From assembly GCA_949751835.1 (NCBI GenBank), contig CATKHK010000039.1, forward strand, positions 342,115-406,114: 64,000 nt of DNA, written 5' to 3'. The notes beneath the pieces were generated by a model. That model had not been told where the DNA came from, did not search any database, and was given only the letters and a program-made list of their open reading frames with translations. The first letter of the stretch is position 1, and every line of letters starts with the position of its first letter. This DNA comes from Blepharisma japonicum (lineage: Eukaryota; Ciliophora; Heterotrichea; Heterotrichida; Blepharismidae). Shown in pieces: positions 9,272 to 20,274 of this stretch. The position numbers and the translations under genes are program-made.

Positions 9272-10930
9272 TTAATTTGTATTACAAGAGGCTGCAGCAT
9301 TAAGCACCTCAATTCATTTTTTTGAATTTTCGCTTTTAAAGGCCAGGTTTTTTTCTTTGCGAGTCTTCATTCGCCCTTCTTTGGAGAGTTTGGCTGTTTC
9401 CATGCCTTCTTTGTGAGAAATCGTGACAAGGTGTGTAAGCCAATTTTCACTGATTTCGGCCCCTTTGAGGACGAGGCAGGCATAAGGTACTTTTGAGGTG
9501 CCAAAAAAGATGAGGATACCTTGGAAGAGGCCCATATGTCTTTTTCTTTCTTTTATTGTGACAATTCCTTCGAAGTCAAGGATATCGAAGAGATTTAAAT
9601 CGATAGGGTCTTCTATAGGGAAAATCACAGGGACACGAGAAACTTCGTCGTAAATTCAGTTGAGGATGCCTTCTGGGTAGTCTTTTCCGTCACGTAAGCC
9701 ACTGTTGGTAGTAATGAAATTGTCTTTGTCAATAGGGTTATGCTGCTTTATGGATTTATCAAGCATTATTATAGAAAAACTTAAGCTTTGTATAGCTTCT
9801 GGGCTTCCAAATTGGCAATTTTGTTTTGAGAAAACGTTCCCAAATGCCTGCAAAATATGTGCGATTTTTCCACCTTCTTCAGGTAATATAAGATGATTGA
9901 AAACTTTCCTAAGCGCCACTACAATATTAATCCCTTTCAAGCCTAATTGTTTCATAAATTCAAAAGCCACTTCTTTATAGAAATTATTGATTTCTCCTAA
10001 TATAAATCCAATTGAAGATTTACTCAGCTTAGGCTCAGTAAGAAAATATTTGCTTACTTCTTGTGGCTTGTTACCTAATACCCCCATTGCAAGCATAAAT
10101 GTGAGACCTCTAAGAGGTTCTAAATTAAATAATTTTATGCATTCAAATTTCAGTTCATTTGTAGGAGTGCTTATTAAAGGTGAAACAATCAATGATGATA
10201 TCCCAGGGAAAATTCAATTTATTGGTGCTATTATTTCGCTTGGTTCTTCAAGTGTTGGGGAACGATCTTTTGATGTCCGCCCATCTTTGAAATCTTGAAC
10301 AAAATTTTTCACTTCCATAGCTGATAAATCCAATGCTAAATTTGGAGTTTTTTTCCGGCAGATAATTTGAGAGGAATCTTTACAAAAATTATTAAAAACC
10401 TCACGAGTTTGAGGGGTTCGAGCAATATCACAAGGAGTTTCACCTCGGCGATTTACAAGTGAAAAATCAGCACCATAAGAGAGAAGCTCGCTAACAGCTT
10501 GTTCACGGCCGTAATAAGAAGCTACGTGAAGAGGGGTTCAGCCAGCGCAGTCTGTAAGATTAATAAAAGCTCCTTTATTAAGAAGCTCCTGAATAATTTG
10601 TAAAGATCCTTGACGGGCTGCAATGTGGAGTGGAGATGTTCGATTTTCATCATATGTATTTGGGCTGATACCTTGGGAAAGATACCACCGAATTGAGCTC
10701 AGATTTTTTGTTCCAGCAGCTTGAAGTAACTGTAGCTCATTTGATGTTAAGTATTTTAAACTTTCAGGAATGATTCGACCTCTAGGGATGCCTACTTGCT
10801 GATGAATAGCCAGTTCTCCACCATCAAGCATTAATTCTGAGCAGCCTAAACAATTCTAAATGAAAATTACAGTGCAGCCAGGATGCCTATTTTGAGTAAT
10901 AGTGTAATCTATTCTATTTGCATTGCCCAT
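9272..10930 (-). CDS. Ankyrin-repeat Sec7 ARF guanine-exchange factor
   Basis: 547 residues with one 15-nt intron at 10856-10870 (gtaattttcatttag in gene orientation) and TGA as Trp at 10538, 9656, 9314 and elsewhere. The N-terminus starts MGN, possibly N-myristoylated, with a C19-C22-C25 cluster. Residues about 90-165 are ankyrin repeats (SPLHIAARQGS, TPLHVASYYGR, TPCDIA). Residues about 258-420 are a Sec7 domain: the YFLTEPKLSKSSIGFILGE helix, the LPEEGGKI loop with the catalytic glutamic finger at about E347, and LSFSIIMLDKSIKQHNP followed by GLRDGKDYPEGIL. The C-terminal ~120 residues could be a PH-like domain (FEGIVTIKERKRHMGLFQG). Sec7 domains activate ARF GTPases on membranes. The ankyrin-Sec7 order is unusual among known ARF-GEFs. 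Confidence 0.85.
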
Positions 10931-11013
10931 TTATTATGAAAATTTCGATTTTGTTTTAATTTATTTTGATAAGATAAAGGGGTATTTGGATAATTTTATA
11001 ATTTAATTAATAG

Positions 11014-12357
11014 ATGGATGTACCTGTAAAACGCAAAAGAGAAGAAGACGAAGAAGACGATGATGTAGAAGAAGATAAAAATTATGAAGAAAATAATCTG
11101 ATTCTTAGAGAGCTTGCACATCAAAGAAGGAAAAGGAAAGAGGAAAATTCTGCCTTCGTAAAAGACGGGACTACAATATATATGACTGCTCTCGATTACA
11201 TCCAAAATCCCCCATCTCATTTGCTTTCCTTCCGACAACTTATGTATGAGGACCTTCTTGAAAACCCGCGTTCTCCTAAAACACTTATTTCCGCTCTTTT
11301 AACAACATTTTGCTATGAAGAAACTTTTATTGCTCCACTTCTTAAACAGCGTATTAAAACTTGTCTTATCACTGAAAGTTCAAGCCCAGGCCGGTTTAAT
11401 ATTTTAGAAGGCTTTACTATAATTTCCCCGCGCAAAGAAGTCTCATGGGGGAAATTCCATGCTAAGCTTTTCCTATTAAAATTCCCAGACAAGCTTCGTG
11501 TGGTCGTATGCAGCGCAAACTTAGTCCAATATGATTGGGCAAGTATCGGCCAGGTTGTTTGGTTTCAGGATTTTCCTGCTGGGTACTCACGTGAAAATTC
11601 TTTCTCAACACAATTACAAAGGTTTCTTGTAAAGATTATGCCGATATCATACGATATGAAAGAGCATCTAGGAATTGATTTAGAAAACTATGATTTCTCA
11701 AACCCAAAAGTAGAATTAGTATGCTCCATACCTGGAAGAACTCCTGATTTAGCTAATAGTGGACAAGCAAGGATGAGAAGACTTGTTAGTCAAACTGGAA
11801 ATACTTATACTGATCTATTGATACAATGCTCTAGCTTAGGCAAACTTAACAGAAAAGTTATGGGAGAATTCTGCAAAAGTTTTGCCAATAATTTACATGC
11901 AAATTATGAAATAATTTTCCCAAGCTTAAGAACTGTAGAAAATAGCCACCTTGGCAAAGGAGGAGGTGGGACAACTTTTATTAAAGAAGAACACTGTAAT
12001 GCTGCTGAATTTCCAAAAAAGGCTCTAAGAGATATTGCACCTCCATTAGAATTTCCTCAAATTTGTAAGCATCTTTCTCACAGTAAAGTTGTAATTGCCC
12101 ACAATAATTACGAGATTGATGATGATACAATTTTTTATTTCGGAAGCCACAATTTATCACCAGCAGCCTGGGGAACCTGAGAAAAAAATAACACAAGGAT
12201 TTATATGATGAATTACGAAATGGGAGTATTATTCTTGCCAAAGCCAGGAAGCAAAGCAATGAAGCAGGAAATGGTGAGAAGATTACCTTTTGCAATACCA
12301 CCGCCAAAATATCTGGAAAATGACGAGCCGTGGTTGATTGATAAGCATCTAAACTAG
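11014..12357 (+). CDS. TDP1: Tyrosyl-DNA phosphodiesterase 1
   Basis: 447 residues, with TGA at 12178-12180 read as Trp in the conserved SPAAWGxWE segment. Both HKN catalytic motifs of the TDP1 branch of the phospholipase D superfamily are complete: H149-x-K151 with N169 (KFHAKLFLLK, CSANL), and H356-x-K358 with N380 (SHSKVVIAH, FGSHNLSPAAWG). TDP1 removes stalled topoisomerase I peptides and other 3' adducts from DNA. The N-terminus is an acidic and basic low-complexity stretch with likely nuclear localisation (VKRKREEDEE). Only the catalytic region is kept, shorter than animal TDP1 (about 600). The start is the first ATG after a TAA, 83 bp from the divergent Sec7 gene. Confidence 0.95.
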
Positions 12358-12400
12358 TTAATATGGAATTTTCTAAGAATAAGATATAATAATTTTAAAG

Positions 12401-13084
12401 ATGACAACAATAGATGCATGGTTTCACGGCTTACCACCATTCACAAAATACTATTTCTGCTCCGCAATGGTTTCAGCTACATTAACAACCTTCGAGATTA
12501 TTTCTCCTTACAGCTTGAATTTTGTGTTTACACGTGTACTTAACAATCTTGAAGTATGAAGAATCCTCACAACATTTACATTTTTTGGATCTTTTAGCAT
12601 AGGATTTATCATTTCTTTGGCAATATTAGTTAGGTTTACAAGATCCTTAGAGACTCATCCGACTTACAATCAAGATTTCGCCTCTTTTATCTGGGCTGTT
12701 CTGATGATGGCTACTACTATGCTACTTTTTTCACTATTTACTAATGTCACCTTTTTAGGCTCAGGCTTGCTTTTTGCATTGCTCTATGTTTGAAGCAAAC
12801 TTGATCCTCAACAAATAGTCCCATTCTATGGAGGTTTTGTCGTGAAAGCATACCAATTTCCTTTTGTCTTACTAGGAATTAGAGTTTTGATGGGAGGCAA
12901 CATTATGGATGATTTAATTGGTCTGCTTGCTGGGCATATCTATTATATGCTGAAAGAACAGATTCCTCAAGAATATGGGTATGATTTAGCTAAAACTCCT
13001 GAGTTCTTCAGAAGATTAATTCCACAGCCAGGTGCTCCACGTCAGCAGCAAGCTTATCAAGGTCGTGGATTTAGGTTAGGCTAA
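12401..13084 (+). CDS. Derlin, ER-associated degradation protein
   Basis: 227 residues, 43 bp after the TDP1 stop. Several TGA codons are Trp, including those giving LEVWRILTTF and LLYVWSKLDP. The layout is that of the derlin/rhomboid pseudoprotease family: an N-terminal segment with PPFTKYY, the conserved WR near residue 53, the FFG motif (FTFFGSFS), four to six hydrophobic helices, and a region ending GHIYYMLKEQIP as in derlins (DLxGxxxGHxYYFL...P). The C-terminus (about 200-227) is Pro/Gln/Arg-rich and cytosolic. Derlins help extract misfolded proteins from the ER membrane with p97. Confidence 0.85.
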
Positions 13085-13143
13085 ATATACATATAATGAA
13101 ATAACAAATATTTCTTTTAAATCTGTTAACTTGTGGTTAATAA

Positions 13144-14079
13144 ATGAAAAAACTCTCAGTTCTTGGTTCTGCAAATGGCGATCTTTATGTTGAAGTGAAC
13201 AAGCTTCCACTAATTGGGGAAACAATCCAAGCTCATGCAGGAGGTGAACTGAGAGCGGGAGGGAAAGGAGCAAATCAGGCAGCTGCTGCATCGCTGTTAG
13301 GTGGGTCTACATTCTTTTTAGGCCAAGTTGGAAACGATGCAGCTGGAGGTATGTTGAAATCTGAACTCTCTTCTAGAGGAGTCAATATTGAAAATATTAA
13401 TACTTTAAGCGATACTCCTAGTGGACAAGCTATTATTATTCTCTTAACAACTGGAGATAATTCAATTATCATCATTGGAGGTGCTAATATGAGATGGAGC
13501 TCACTTTCTGAATCAATAATAAATACAATTATTAACTGCGATGCTTTATTGCTGCAAAGAGAAATTCCTGATGAAATAAATATCCAAGCTGCAAAGCTTG
13601 CCAAGGAAAACGGAAAAATTGTTATTATGGACACTGGTGGAAAAGAAGGAGAACTACCTAATGAATTATTAGAAAACATAGATATTTTGTCACCAAATAC
13701 GACAGAATTAGAAAGGCTGACTGGGATCCAAAATGATATTGTGCAAGCATCAGAAAAATTATTTAAGATTGGCGTTAAACATTTAGTAGTTAAATTAGGA
13801 AGTGAAGGATCCTTATATTTAGGTGGTAATGGAAGATATGAGCAAAGAGCCCTAAGTGACCCAGAATTGAGCATTATCGATACAACTGGTGCTGGAGACT
13901 GCTTTACAGCTGCTCTCGCAGTCAAACTCTTAGAAAGAGGTAACCTTAATCTCGAAGACTTTGCAGATAGCATGAAATTTGCTTCAGCAGCTGCATTTTT
14001 ATCAATTACAAAAAAAGGAGCCCTTGAGTCCATGCCTACTCGTGATGCAGTTGAAGCCTTTTTAACTAAATTCCAATAG
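13144..14079 (+). CDS. RBKS: Ribokinase
   Basis: 311 residues, no TGA needed. It is a pfkB-family sugar kinase: N-terminal GSANGDLYVEV with the ribokinase-type substrate contact, the first signature AGGKGANQAAAASLLGG at about residues 38-54, and the second signature DTTGAGDCFTAAL near 246-258 with the catalytic Asp at about 252. The length is typical. Ribokinase phosphorylates D-ribose at O5, feeding the pentose phosphate and nucleotide pathways. It is 59 bp downstream of derlin on the same strand. A 252-residue open frame on the opposite strand is a shadow. Confidence 0.95.
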   Translation: MKKLSVLGSANGDLYVEVNKLPLIGETIQAHAGGELRAGGKGANQAAAASLLGGSTFFLGQVGNDAAGGMLKSELSSRGVNIENINTLSDTPSGQAIIILLTTGDNSIIIIGGANMRWSSLSESIINTIINCDALLLQREIPDEINIQAAKLAKENGKIVIMDTGGKEGELPNELLENIDILSPNTTELERLTGIQNDIVQASEKLFKIGVKHLVVKLGSEGSLYLGGNGRYEQRALSDPELSIIDTTGAGDCFTAALAVKLLERGNLNLEDFADSMKFASAAAFLSITKKGALESMPTRDAVEAFLTKFQ

Positions 14080-14203
14080 ATTCCTTCTATAAAATTTCAA
14101 TAGTAACGTTTTATCCAATAAACCTTCTTTAGTGAACTTTTTATCCATTTATGTCTCTTCTTATAATTCTCATATACAGCTCAGCACTTCACTGCTGCTC
14201 AAA

Positions 14204-14536
14204 ATGAATGCAAATAACGCAAAATCCATGAAACTTCCAACTGTAGCTTTAACTTAGGCAAAACAAATCATTCAGAGATTAGAAAGCGAAAGAAGCCAAA
14301 GGCTAAAAAGCAAAGGTTCTTCAAAAAGAACACGAGAGAAAGATTCTACTAATAACCAAAGCATATCTGTTTCACTGAGTATAGAAAATCCAGTCGATTT
14401 GTCGGTGGATTCAGAAAAGAACTCTAAAAGGTCTTCTTCGTCATTTTTCAGATTGCTTCTGAAAAAACTGTGTAAGTGGGACTGCTTCTCAGAACCTGGA
14501 GAAAAGCCAAACTCTGATGATGACTGTCAATTGTAA
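14204..14536 (+). CDS. Small basic protein with one 15-nt intron, unknown
   Basis: 105 residues, not recognised. ATG at 14204, exon 1 of 13 codons, intron at 14243-14257 (gtagctttaacttag), exon 2 to the TAA at 14534. Without splicing an in-frame TAG ends the frame, and the 15-nt GTA...AG match repeats that of other genes in this window, which supports reality. The protein is Lys/Ser/Arg-rich in the middle and has a Cys-containing motif near the end (KKLCKWDCF). It could be regulatory or a nucleic-acid-associated peptide; no evidence decides. It sits between the ribokinase and the convergent lipase gene (53 bp between stops). Confidence 0.6.
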
Positions 14537-14589
14537 ACTAGCTCTGTAAGAATGTTATTTATTTATCATAAACTGAAATTTCTTATTTA

Positions 14590-16377
14590 TTATAAGCTTA
14601 AACTAGATGCTATAGCTTCAAGAGTTGCACTTTCAACTGTAGGCTCTTCATAATTAAATAATTCATTAAACATCTCAATTCCATCATCAATAGTTTTTTT
14701 GCAAGCTTTGATACCTCCTGTTGCATAAAAGTTTAAGCTTCCATGATACACGTCAGGGTATATAAATAGCTTGGTATTGACCCCATTACTTATCAATTTA
14801 TCTGCAAATCTTATTGCTTCATGATGCAAAGGATCAAGATTTCCTGTAAAAATCCTCACAGGTGGGAATTTCGATATAATTGAATTATCAGCATAAAACG
14901 GGGATATCAGCGGATGCCTTTTATCAAGAGTTATATCTTTTAAATAAGCGTCCAAACAAATTTTCAAAAAATTGTGGGATAGCAAAGGATCTTCTAAACT
15001 TCATAATAAAGACTCACTGAACTGATCATCTCTTGCCAAATTGCTGGCCGGATAATAAACTAATAGCCCAGAAGGCAGCGGAAAGTTCATTAAAATCGCT
15101 TTAATAGTAAGGGCAAGAATTAAATTCCCCCCAGCCGAATCTCCAACTAATATAATTTTTTCAGGCAAAATTCCTAAATATTGTTCAGCATAAGTTTTAA
15201 GCCACGTATAAGCCTGCCACACATCATCCAAAGCAGCTGGAAAAGGATGCTGGGGTGCTAGCCTATAATCAACTGAAAATAAAGGAACTTTCAGCTCATT
15301 TGCCCAAATTCTAGTGTAATTTTGGTGAGAATATGAGCTCATAGCTACAAACCCTCCTCCATGGACGTGTAAAATTAATTTATTCATTTGTGCTGCTCTT
15401 AAAGGTCTTTCAGGGCGGCAGCCACAAAATTTTGATTCTTCTTTTTCTTTGGCAATTTTTTCTATTTTAAAAGCTGACAAAACTCTTACTGGAACTCTGA
15501 TTCTGCCTGGATCCCAGCTTAATGAGAATTTTGATCCTGATAAATGAGGTTCTTTGTTAATAACATTAACGTAGTGGGCAGTTTGTGATTTATCATGAGT
15601 AGGGTATAAAGTAGAGGACAGTACATGATTGGCAAGTCTTGGAATAAAAATCATTTCATTGAATTCTATTGAAGGGAGGACCACTTTTAACATCATATGG
15701 CCGAGTTGGGAGTCCAAGGTATTGAAACAAATTTGGACAATTTCTGGGGTTGCTTGAGCATTAAATAATGTTTGCTGCTTTCGGGCTTGTTTTCGGAAAA
15801 GTCCATAAAACATCATGCAGGAACCTAATGTAATTTTTTGGACAATCTTTGACTGGCTGCTTAAACCTTTTGATATAAAAGCTTGGGCAATTGCGATTAA
15901 GCCGAATAAATTGTCAAATGACTGCTTTAGAGCTTTGGGCTCAGCAATTTGGATACGATTTGTTACTGATTCGAGTCTTGCCCATCGCTGATGCGTTTTT
16001 TCTAAACAAAATATATCGTCTTGGCTTGTTCTAAACGCATTAGGGAAAAACTCACTTATGGTATCAAACTTGGCTTGAATAATAATGATCTGATCTTTAT
16101 ATTTATTTTTATATTTTTTGTGATGGATTTTCTGGACGAGCTTCTGCAGTTGATCAAGATATTTACCAATAAATTTTATTGCGACAATCCCGAATGCTAA
16201 ATTTCCTTCCTGTATTGAGGAATTATTGTCGTAATATTTCGCAATTGCTTGTTGAATTTTATTCAAAAAGGCAATAATTTGCAAAATATTTTGTTCCAAT
16301 TGCTTGTGCTTTATATCTAGCAGATTCTTCCTTACTTCTCTAATCTGGGTAAGAGTTTCAGTAACAATCTTTTCCAT
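14590..16377 (-). CDS. Hormone-sensitive-lipase-like alpha/beta hydrolase
   Basis: 595 residues, with TGA at 15001-15003 as Trp. Residues 1-300 are mostly helical and fit the N-terminal domain of hormone-sensitive lipase. The C-terminal alpha/beta hydrolase fold has the HSL oxyanion motif HGGGF near residue 341, the DYRLAPQHPFPAALDD element, and the nucleophile elbow GDSAGG with Ser414. Asp515 (GNLDPL) and His545 (DVYHGS) complete the triad. The family cleaves acylglycerols and other esters; the combination of an HSL N-domain and catalytic domain suggests an intracellular neutral lipase. No phosphorylation insert like that of mammalian HSL is obvious. Confidence 0.85.
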
Positions 16378-16702
16378 AATTACTATTATATTCCATTTTG
16401 AATTTTAGTTAATTTTTCGCCTTTTTATGTTGAATTTCCTATTATCCATTTAATTATTGAATTTTCGTTGATAGATTCGAAGCTCTCCAAACAATCATTA
16501 ATTATCAACGATTAAGAGTTTCTTATAATATCTTCCAAATTTCTGAGAATTTTTATAAGAAATAAATTAATTACAAGTTTATTTAAATACCTTTAAAGAA
16601 TACGAAATTTAAGGCCTTAAACTTTTAAAAGTTTTTGTTTAAAATAAGTATTTTAAGAGAGTTTTAATTAATTAAATAATTCTAAGAAATATAAAAATAA
16701 AC
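16378..16702. other. Intergenic, divergent promoters
   Basis: AT-rich spacer between the lipase start and the CWC27 start, on opposite strands. Nothing recognisable beyond what is expected of two promoters. Confidence 0.5.
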
Positions 16703-18130
16703 ATGTCAAGTAGATACATCCCTGAGCCGCAAACCACTGGAAAAGTTATTTTAAAGACAACTCATGGAGAAATTCATATTGAGTTATGAACAAAAGAAAC
16801 CCAAAAAACCTGCAGAAATTTTATTCAGCTTTGTTTGGAATCATATTATGATAATTGCCCTTTTCATAGAATTATCCCAGGCTTCATGGTACAAACTGGT
16901 GATCCAACAGGAACTGGCCTTGGAGGAGAAAGTGTTTATGGAGCGCCTTTTCAAGATGAATTTCATAGCAGGTTGAAGTTCAGTCACAGAGGTCTTGTAG
17001 CTATGTCAAATACCAAGAAAAATGATAATAAAAGCCAATTTTTTATTACACTTGACAAGACTCCATGACTTGACCGAAAACACACAATTTTTGGTAAAGT
17101 AGGGAACAACACAATTTATAATGTTATAAAGATCTCAGAAGTTGAGGTAGGAGCTGATGATCGACCTTTAATATGCCCTATAATTTTGAGTACTGAAGTT
17201 GTAGTAAATCCATTTGATGACATCATACCAAGAGAGATTATAAAGAAAAACATTGCTCCAATAATAAGCAGCCAGGAAAATGTAAAGAAAATTGCAAAAC
17301 CAAAAATGCTTTCCTTTGCTGATGAAGAAGAAAACAATGAAGCTTTACCAATAAAAAGCGCACATCAAGTTCTTGATAATCCTACACTAAGCAAAAAAGA
17401 AGCACCTATTGAAGAAATTCAACCTAAAAAAATTGAAAAAACAGAAAAGAAAATAATAATTCAGCAAGAAAATAACGAGTCTGAGACATCTGACCAAGAT
17501 TTTGACGAAAAAATGAGGAAAAAAATTCTATCCCAGAAAAAAGCTTTATCAGCTGAAAACTCAGAGATTTTGAAGCTTAGTTTTGATATAGGAAAATATA
17601 AAGTCTCCACTGATAATTCCAAAACATTAATCTCTAAGCAAGTTGACCCAGAAGAGGAATTTCAGGATTTAAAAAGCAAACTTCTCCTTGAACTTAAAAA
17701 ACGTCCCACAGGGAGCAACAGCTTAAGAGCCCAGCAAGAAGTAAAAGACGAAGAAAGTTTTTTAAGCCCATTAGAACTTAGAAGATATCAATTTTATCAA
17801 AAAAAAGTGAAATCAAAAGGCCGTGAAGGCGAAGTTTTAGGAAAATTAAACAATTTTTTGAGTAAAATAAGAGAACCCACAGAAAATGAAAATTGATTCA
17901 AAAATAAACTAAAATTTTCAGTAGACTCCACAAAAGCTTACGCATATAAAAAAGAACCTATTGGAAACATCCAAAGAGACGAAGAAGACAGCGAGTTTAA
18001 AGCTGACCCTTCAAAACGATTAAAATTAATGAAAGACGACAATACTTATGGTAAAAATATTGACGAGGATTTCTTATCATTTAGCAATTTGATGAAAATC
18101 AGCGACCCAAAGATGTATAATAACAAATAA
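16703..18130 (+). CDS. CWC27: CWC27-type spliceosomal cyclophilin
   Basis: 475 residues, TGA as Trp at several points (for example IELWTKE near residue 31, PWLDRKH near 121, ENWFKN near 398). Residues about 10-175 are a cyclophilin domain of the CWC27 subgroup: RNFIQLCLESYYDN, FHRIIPGFMVQTGDPTGTG, GESVYGAPFQDEFHSR, GLVAMSNTKKNDNKSQFF, KHTIFGKV. The following NPFDDIIPREI segment is a hallmark of CWC27. The remainder is charged and helical. In known systems CWC27 with CWC22 binds the activated spliceosome. The gene is 11 bp upstream of the next start on the same strand. It is the only spliceosome component in the window besides pinin. Confidence 0.95.
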
Positions 18131-18141
18131 AATTAATAAAA

Positions 18142-18969
18142 ATGGATATTGATTATGATTACACAAGTGTAGAACTCCGAAGACGTGCCAAGCTTGCTTT
18201 AGAAGAAAAAGGGCTTTCTCCTAACTTAAAAACACTTGAAGTCTCTACTGATCCACCTTCATCTTTAACTTTGGAACAGCTTCAGACAATTTTTTCTGTT
18301 TTCGGAGAAATAAAAGAGGCAAAAACAGAAAATGATTTAGGAATTATTACGTTTTCTCATACCGTTGCAGCTTACCTTGCAAAAGAGACGCTAAATGAAG
18401 TAGATATTGAAGAAATGGGCGTAAAATTAAAAATTGACTGAAAAGATGTAAAAAGCACTGAAGAAAATAACAAAAGATTTGAAGTACCTGAGACTTTTGT
18501 CCCTTTGCCAAGCTTAGATATAGATGACACCCCTTGTCTAGTTGCTGGCCCTCTAAAATATATCGCAAGATTCCCTATCAATATCACTGAGAAATCAGGA
18601 TTTCATTTAAAAGAAAAAATCCTTGGGGCAAAAGGCTGCAATTTTCGAAAAATTGTTGAAATTTGTGCTAGAGGGTCACATCTCCCTGAAAAACCCAAGC
18701 ATTTAGTATCTCTGAAACTTGAGGAAAAAGATGACATTTTTCAAATTCTTTTATCATCAAAATTTTTAGATAAATTCCAACAATGTGAAAATTTGGTATA
18801 TGAGCTTGTAAATGTAATTTATGAAGAATATAAGAGATATTGTGAAAAGCAAGGAACAATCCCTCCAGATTTGAGGGTAAGAAAAGTTGAACAAATAAAA
18901 GGAAGAGCTCGAGCTTTTAGGGAAGGGATAAAGGACTCTTTAATATACACGATTTCAAATCATAATTAA
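18142..18969 (+). CDS. RRM- and KH-domain RNA-binding protein
   Basis: 275 residues, TGA at 18439-18441 as Trp. Residues about 30-100 look like an RRM (LKTLEVSTDPPSSLTLEQL, FSVFGEIKEAKTE, GIITFSHTVAAYLAKETL). Residues about 140-240 are a KH-like domain (FHLKEKILGAKGCNFRKIVE, then a long helix), similar to KH domains of the BBP/KHDC4 type. The end is basic. Both domains bind single-stranded RNA, so an mRNA-processing role is likely but the exact orthologue is not identified. It lies 11 bp after CWC27 and 15 bp before the kinase, all on the plus strand. Confidence 0.75.
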
Positions 18970-18984
18970 AATGTTTATAATAAG

Positions 18985-20274
18985 ATGGATTTAGAAGGGT
19001 CACCTTTTAAGGACTACAAAGTTATCCAAACTTTAGGCCGTGGAGCCTATGGCACTGTTTATAGGGTAAGCTCACCTGAAGGAGCTGATTTCGTACTAAA
19101 ATCAATAAGTCTAGAACATTTGTCTAAACGTAAGCAGCAAGATGCATTAAAAGAAGTAACGATTCTTCAAGGTTTATCCCATTCCCACATTATCCACTAT
19201 TTTTCAAATTGTGTTCACGACAACAAGTTGCTTATTCTAATGGAATTTGCCAAAGAAGGAGACCTGCAAACTCTAATAAATCGCCAAAGAGAAAAACGAC
19301 TGTTTTTCAGCGAAAAATTGATATGGAACATTGCCTATGAAATCTGCTTAGGAGTTGAATATTTGCATACACAGCATATTGTCCATAGAGATATTAAATG
19401 TATGAATATTTTGTTGGATGAAGACAAAAGAGCAAGAATCGCTGATATGGGAGTTTCTAAGATCATGCAAGAAGATAATGTATTTGAAGGCACACAGGTG
19501 GGAACTCCGTTATATTTAAGCCCAGAATTGGTTCAGCATCAGCCTTATGATTTTAAAGTTGATGTATGAGCGATTGGCTGCGTTTTATATAATTTAGCTA
19601 CATTAGAGCCACCTTTTCAAGCTGAAAATTTGATTTCTCTAGCCAATAAAATTGTGAAGACTCGTCAAAAACCACTGCCAGGGTGTTATTCAGCAAGATT
19701 AAATAATTTTATTTTTAAACTCTTAGAAAAGAAGCCAAAAATACGCCCATCAATTGCAGAAGTTCTCAGCCTTTTCCCAAAATATGTAAAAGAAAACTAC
19801 AAAGAGCCAAAATTAGTTACAAATAAGCCTAATCCAGTAGACGCCAACAATAATACAGTGAAAAATGAGTCCCCTAAGCCTTTACCAAAAATTTTGGAAC
19901 AAGTTGAAGTGAAGCCTGGATATTCTATTGCGAAAAGAACAGCTTCAGTGGGAAAATACCCTCAGCGGTTTAATAATTATTTGATATCAAATAACAAATT
20001 ATCGTCGAGTAGAAGCCTTTGCTGGAAGCCAGGAACGAATTCTAGCACTAATTTCAATACAGCGAAAGATCCAGCCCCAGCACGTCCAAGTACTGCAGTT
20101 TTTTCTGAGCGCAGAATTACAATTCCGCAAAGACCAAGCACTGCTCATCCAGCTGTAAATCATTTTTCTTCTTTTCAAAGTATTTATGAACCTCCACGGC
20201 TTAAATTGGTCTTTGAAAGGCCAAGCTCGGCAACTAAAAAAGCCACAGTGTCTGATTTATTAAATTTATTATAA
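18985..20274 (+). CDS. NEK-like serine/threonine protein kinase
   Basis: 429 residues. The kinase domain spans about residues 10-270: glycine loop LGRGAYGTVY, K39 in FVLKSI, catalytic HRD at 134-136 (HRDIKCMN), APE-equivalent SPE, and VDVWAIGCVLY whose Trp is a TGA codon. The metal-binding motif is DMG (154-156) instead of DFG. The arrangement (HRDIKxxNILL, GTPLYLSPE) fits the NEK family, whose members act in cilia and the cell cycle and are expanded in ciliates. The C-terminal ~150 residues are basic, Ser/Pro-rich and low complexity with a repeated RPSTA/RPSSA motif. The start ATG is 15 bp after the previous stop. Confidence 0.85.

Noticed and set aside
13275-14033. 252-codon open frame on the minus strand
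   Set aside because: Entirely antisense to ribokinase, whose plus-strand protein has complete pfkB signatures; the minus product has no family features.
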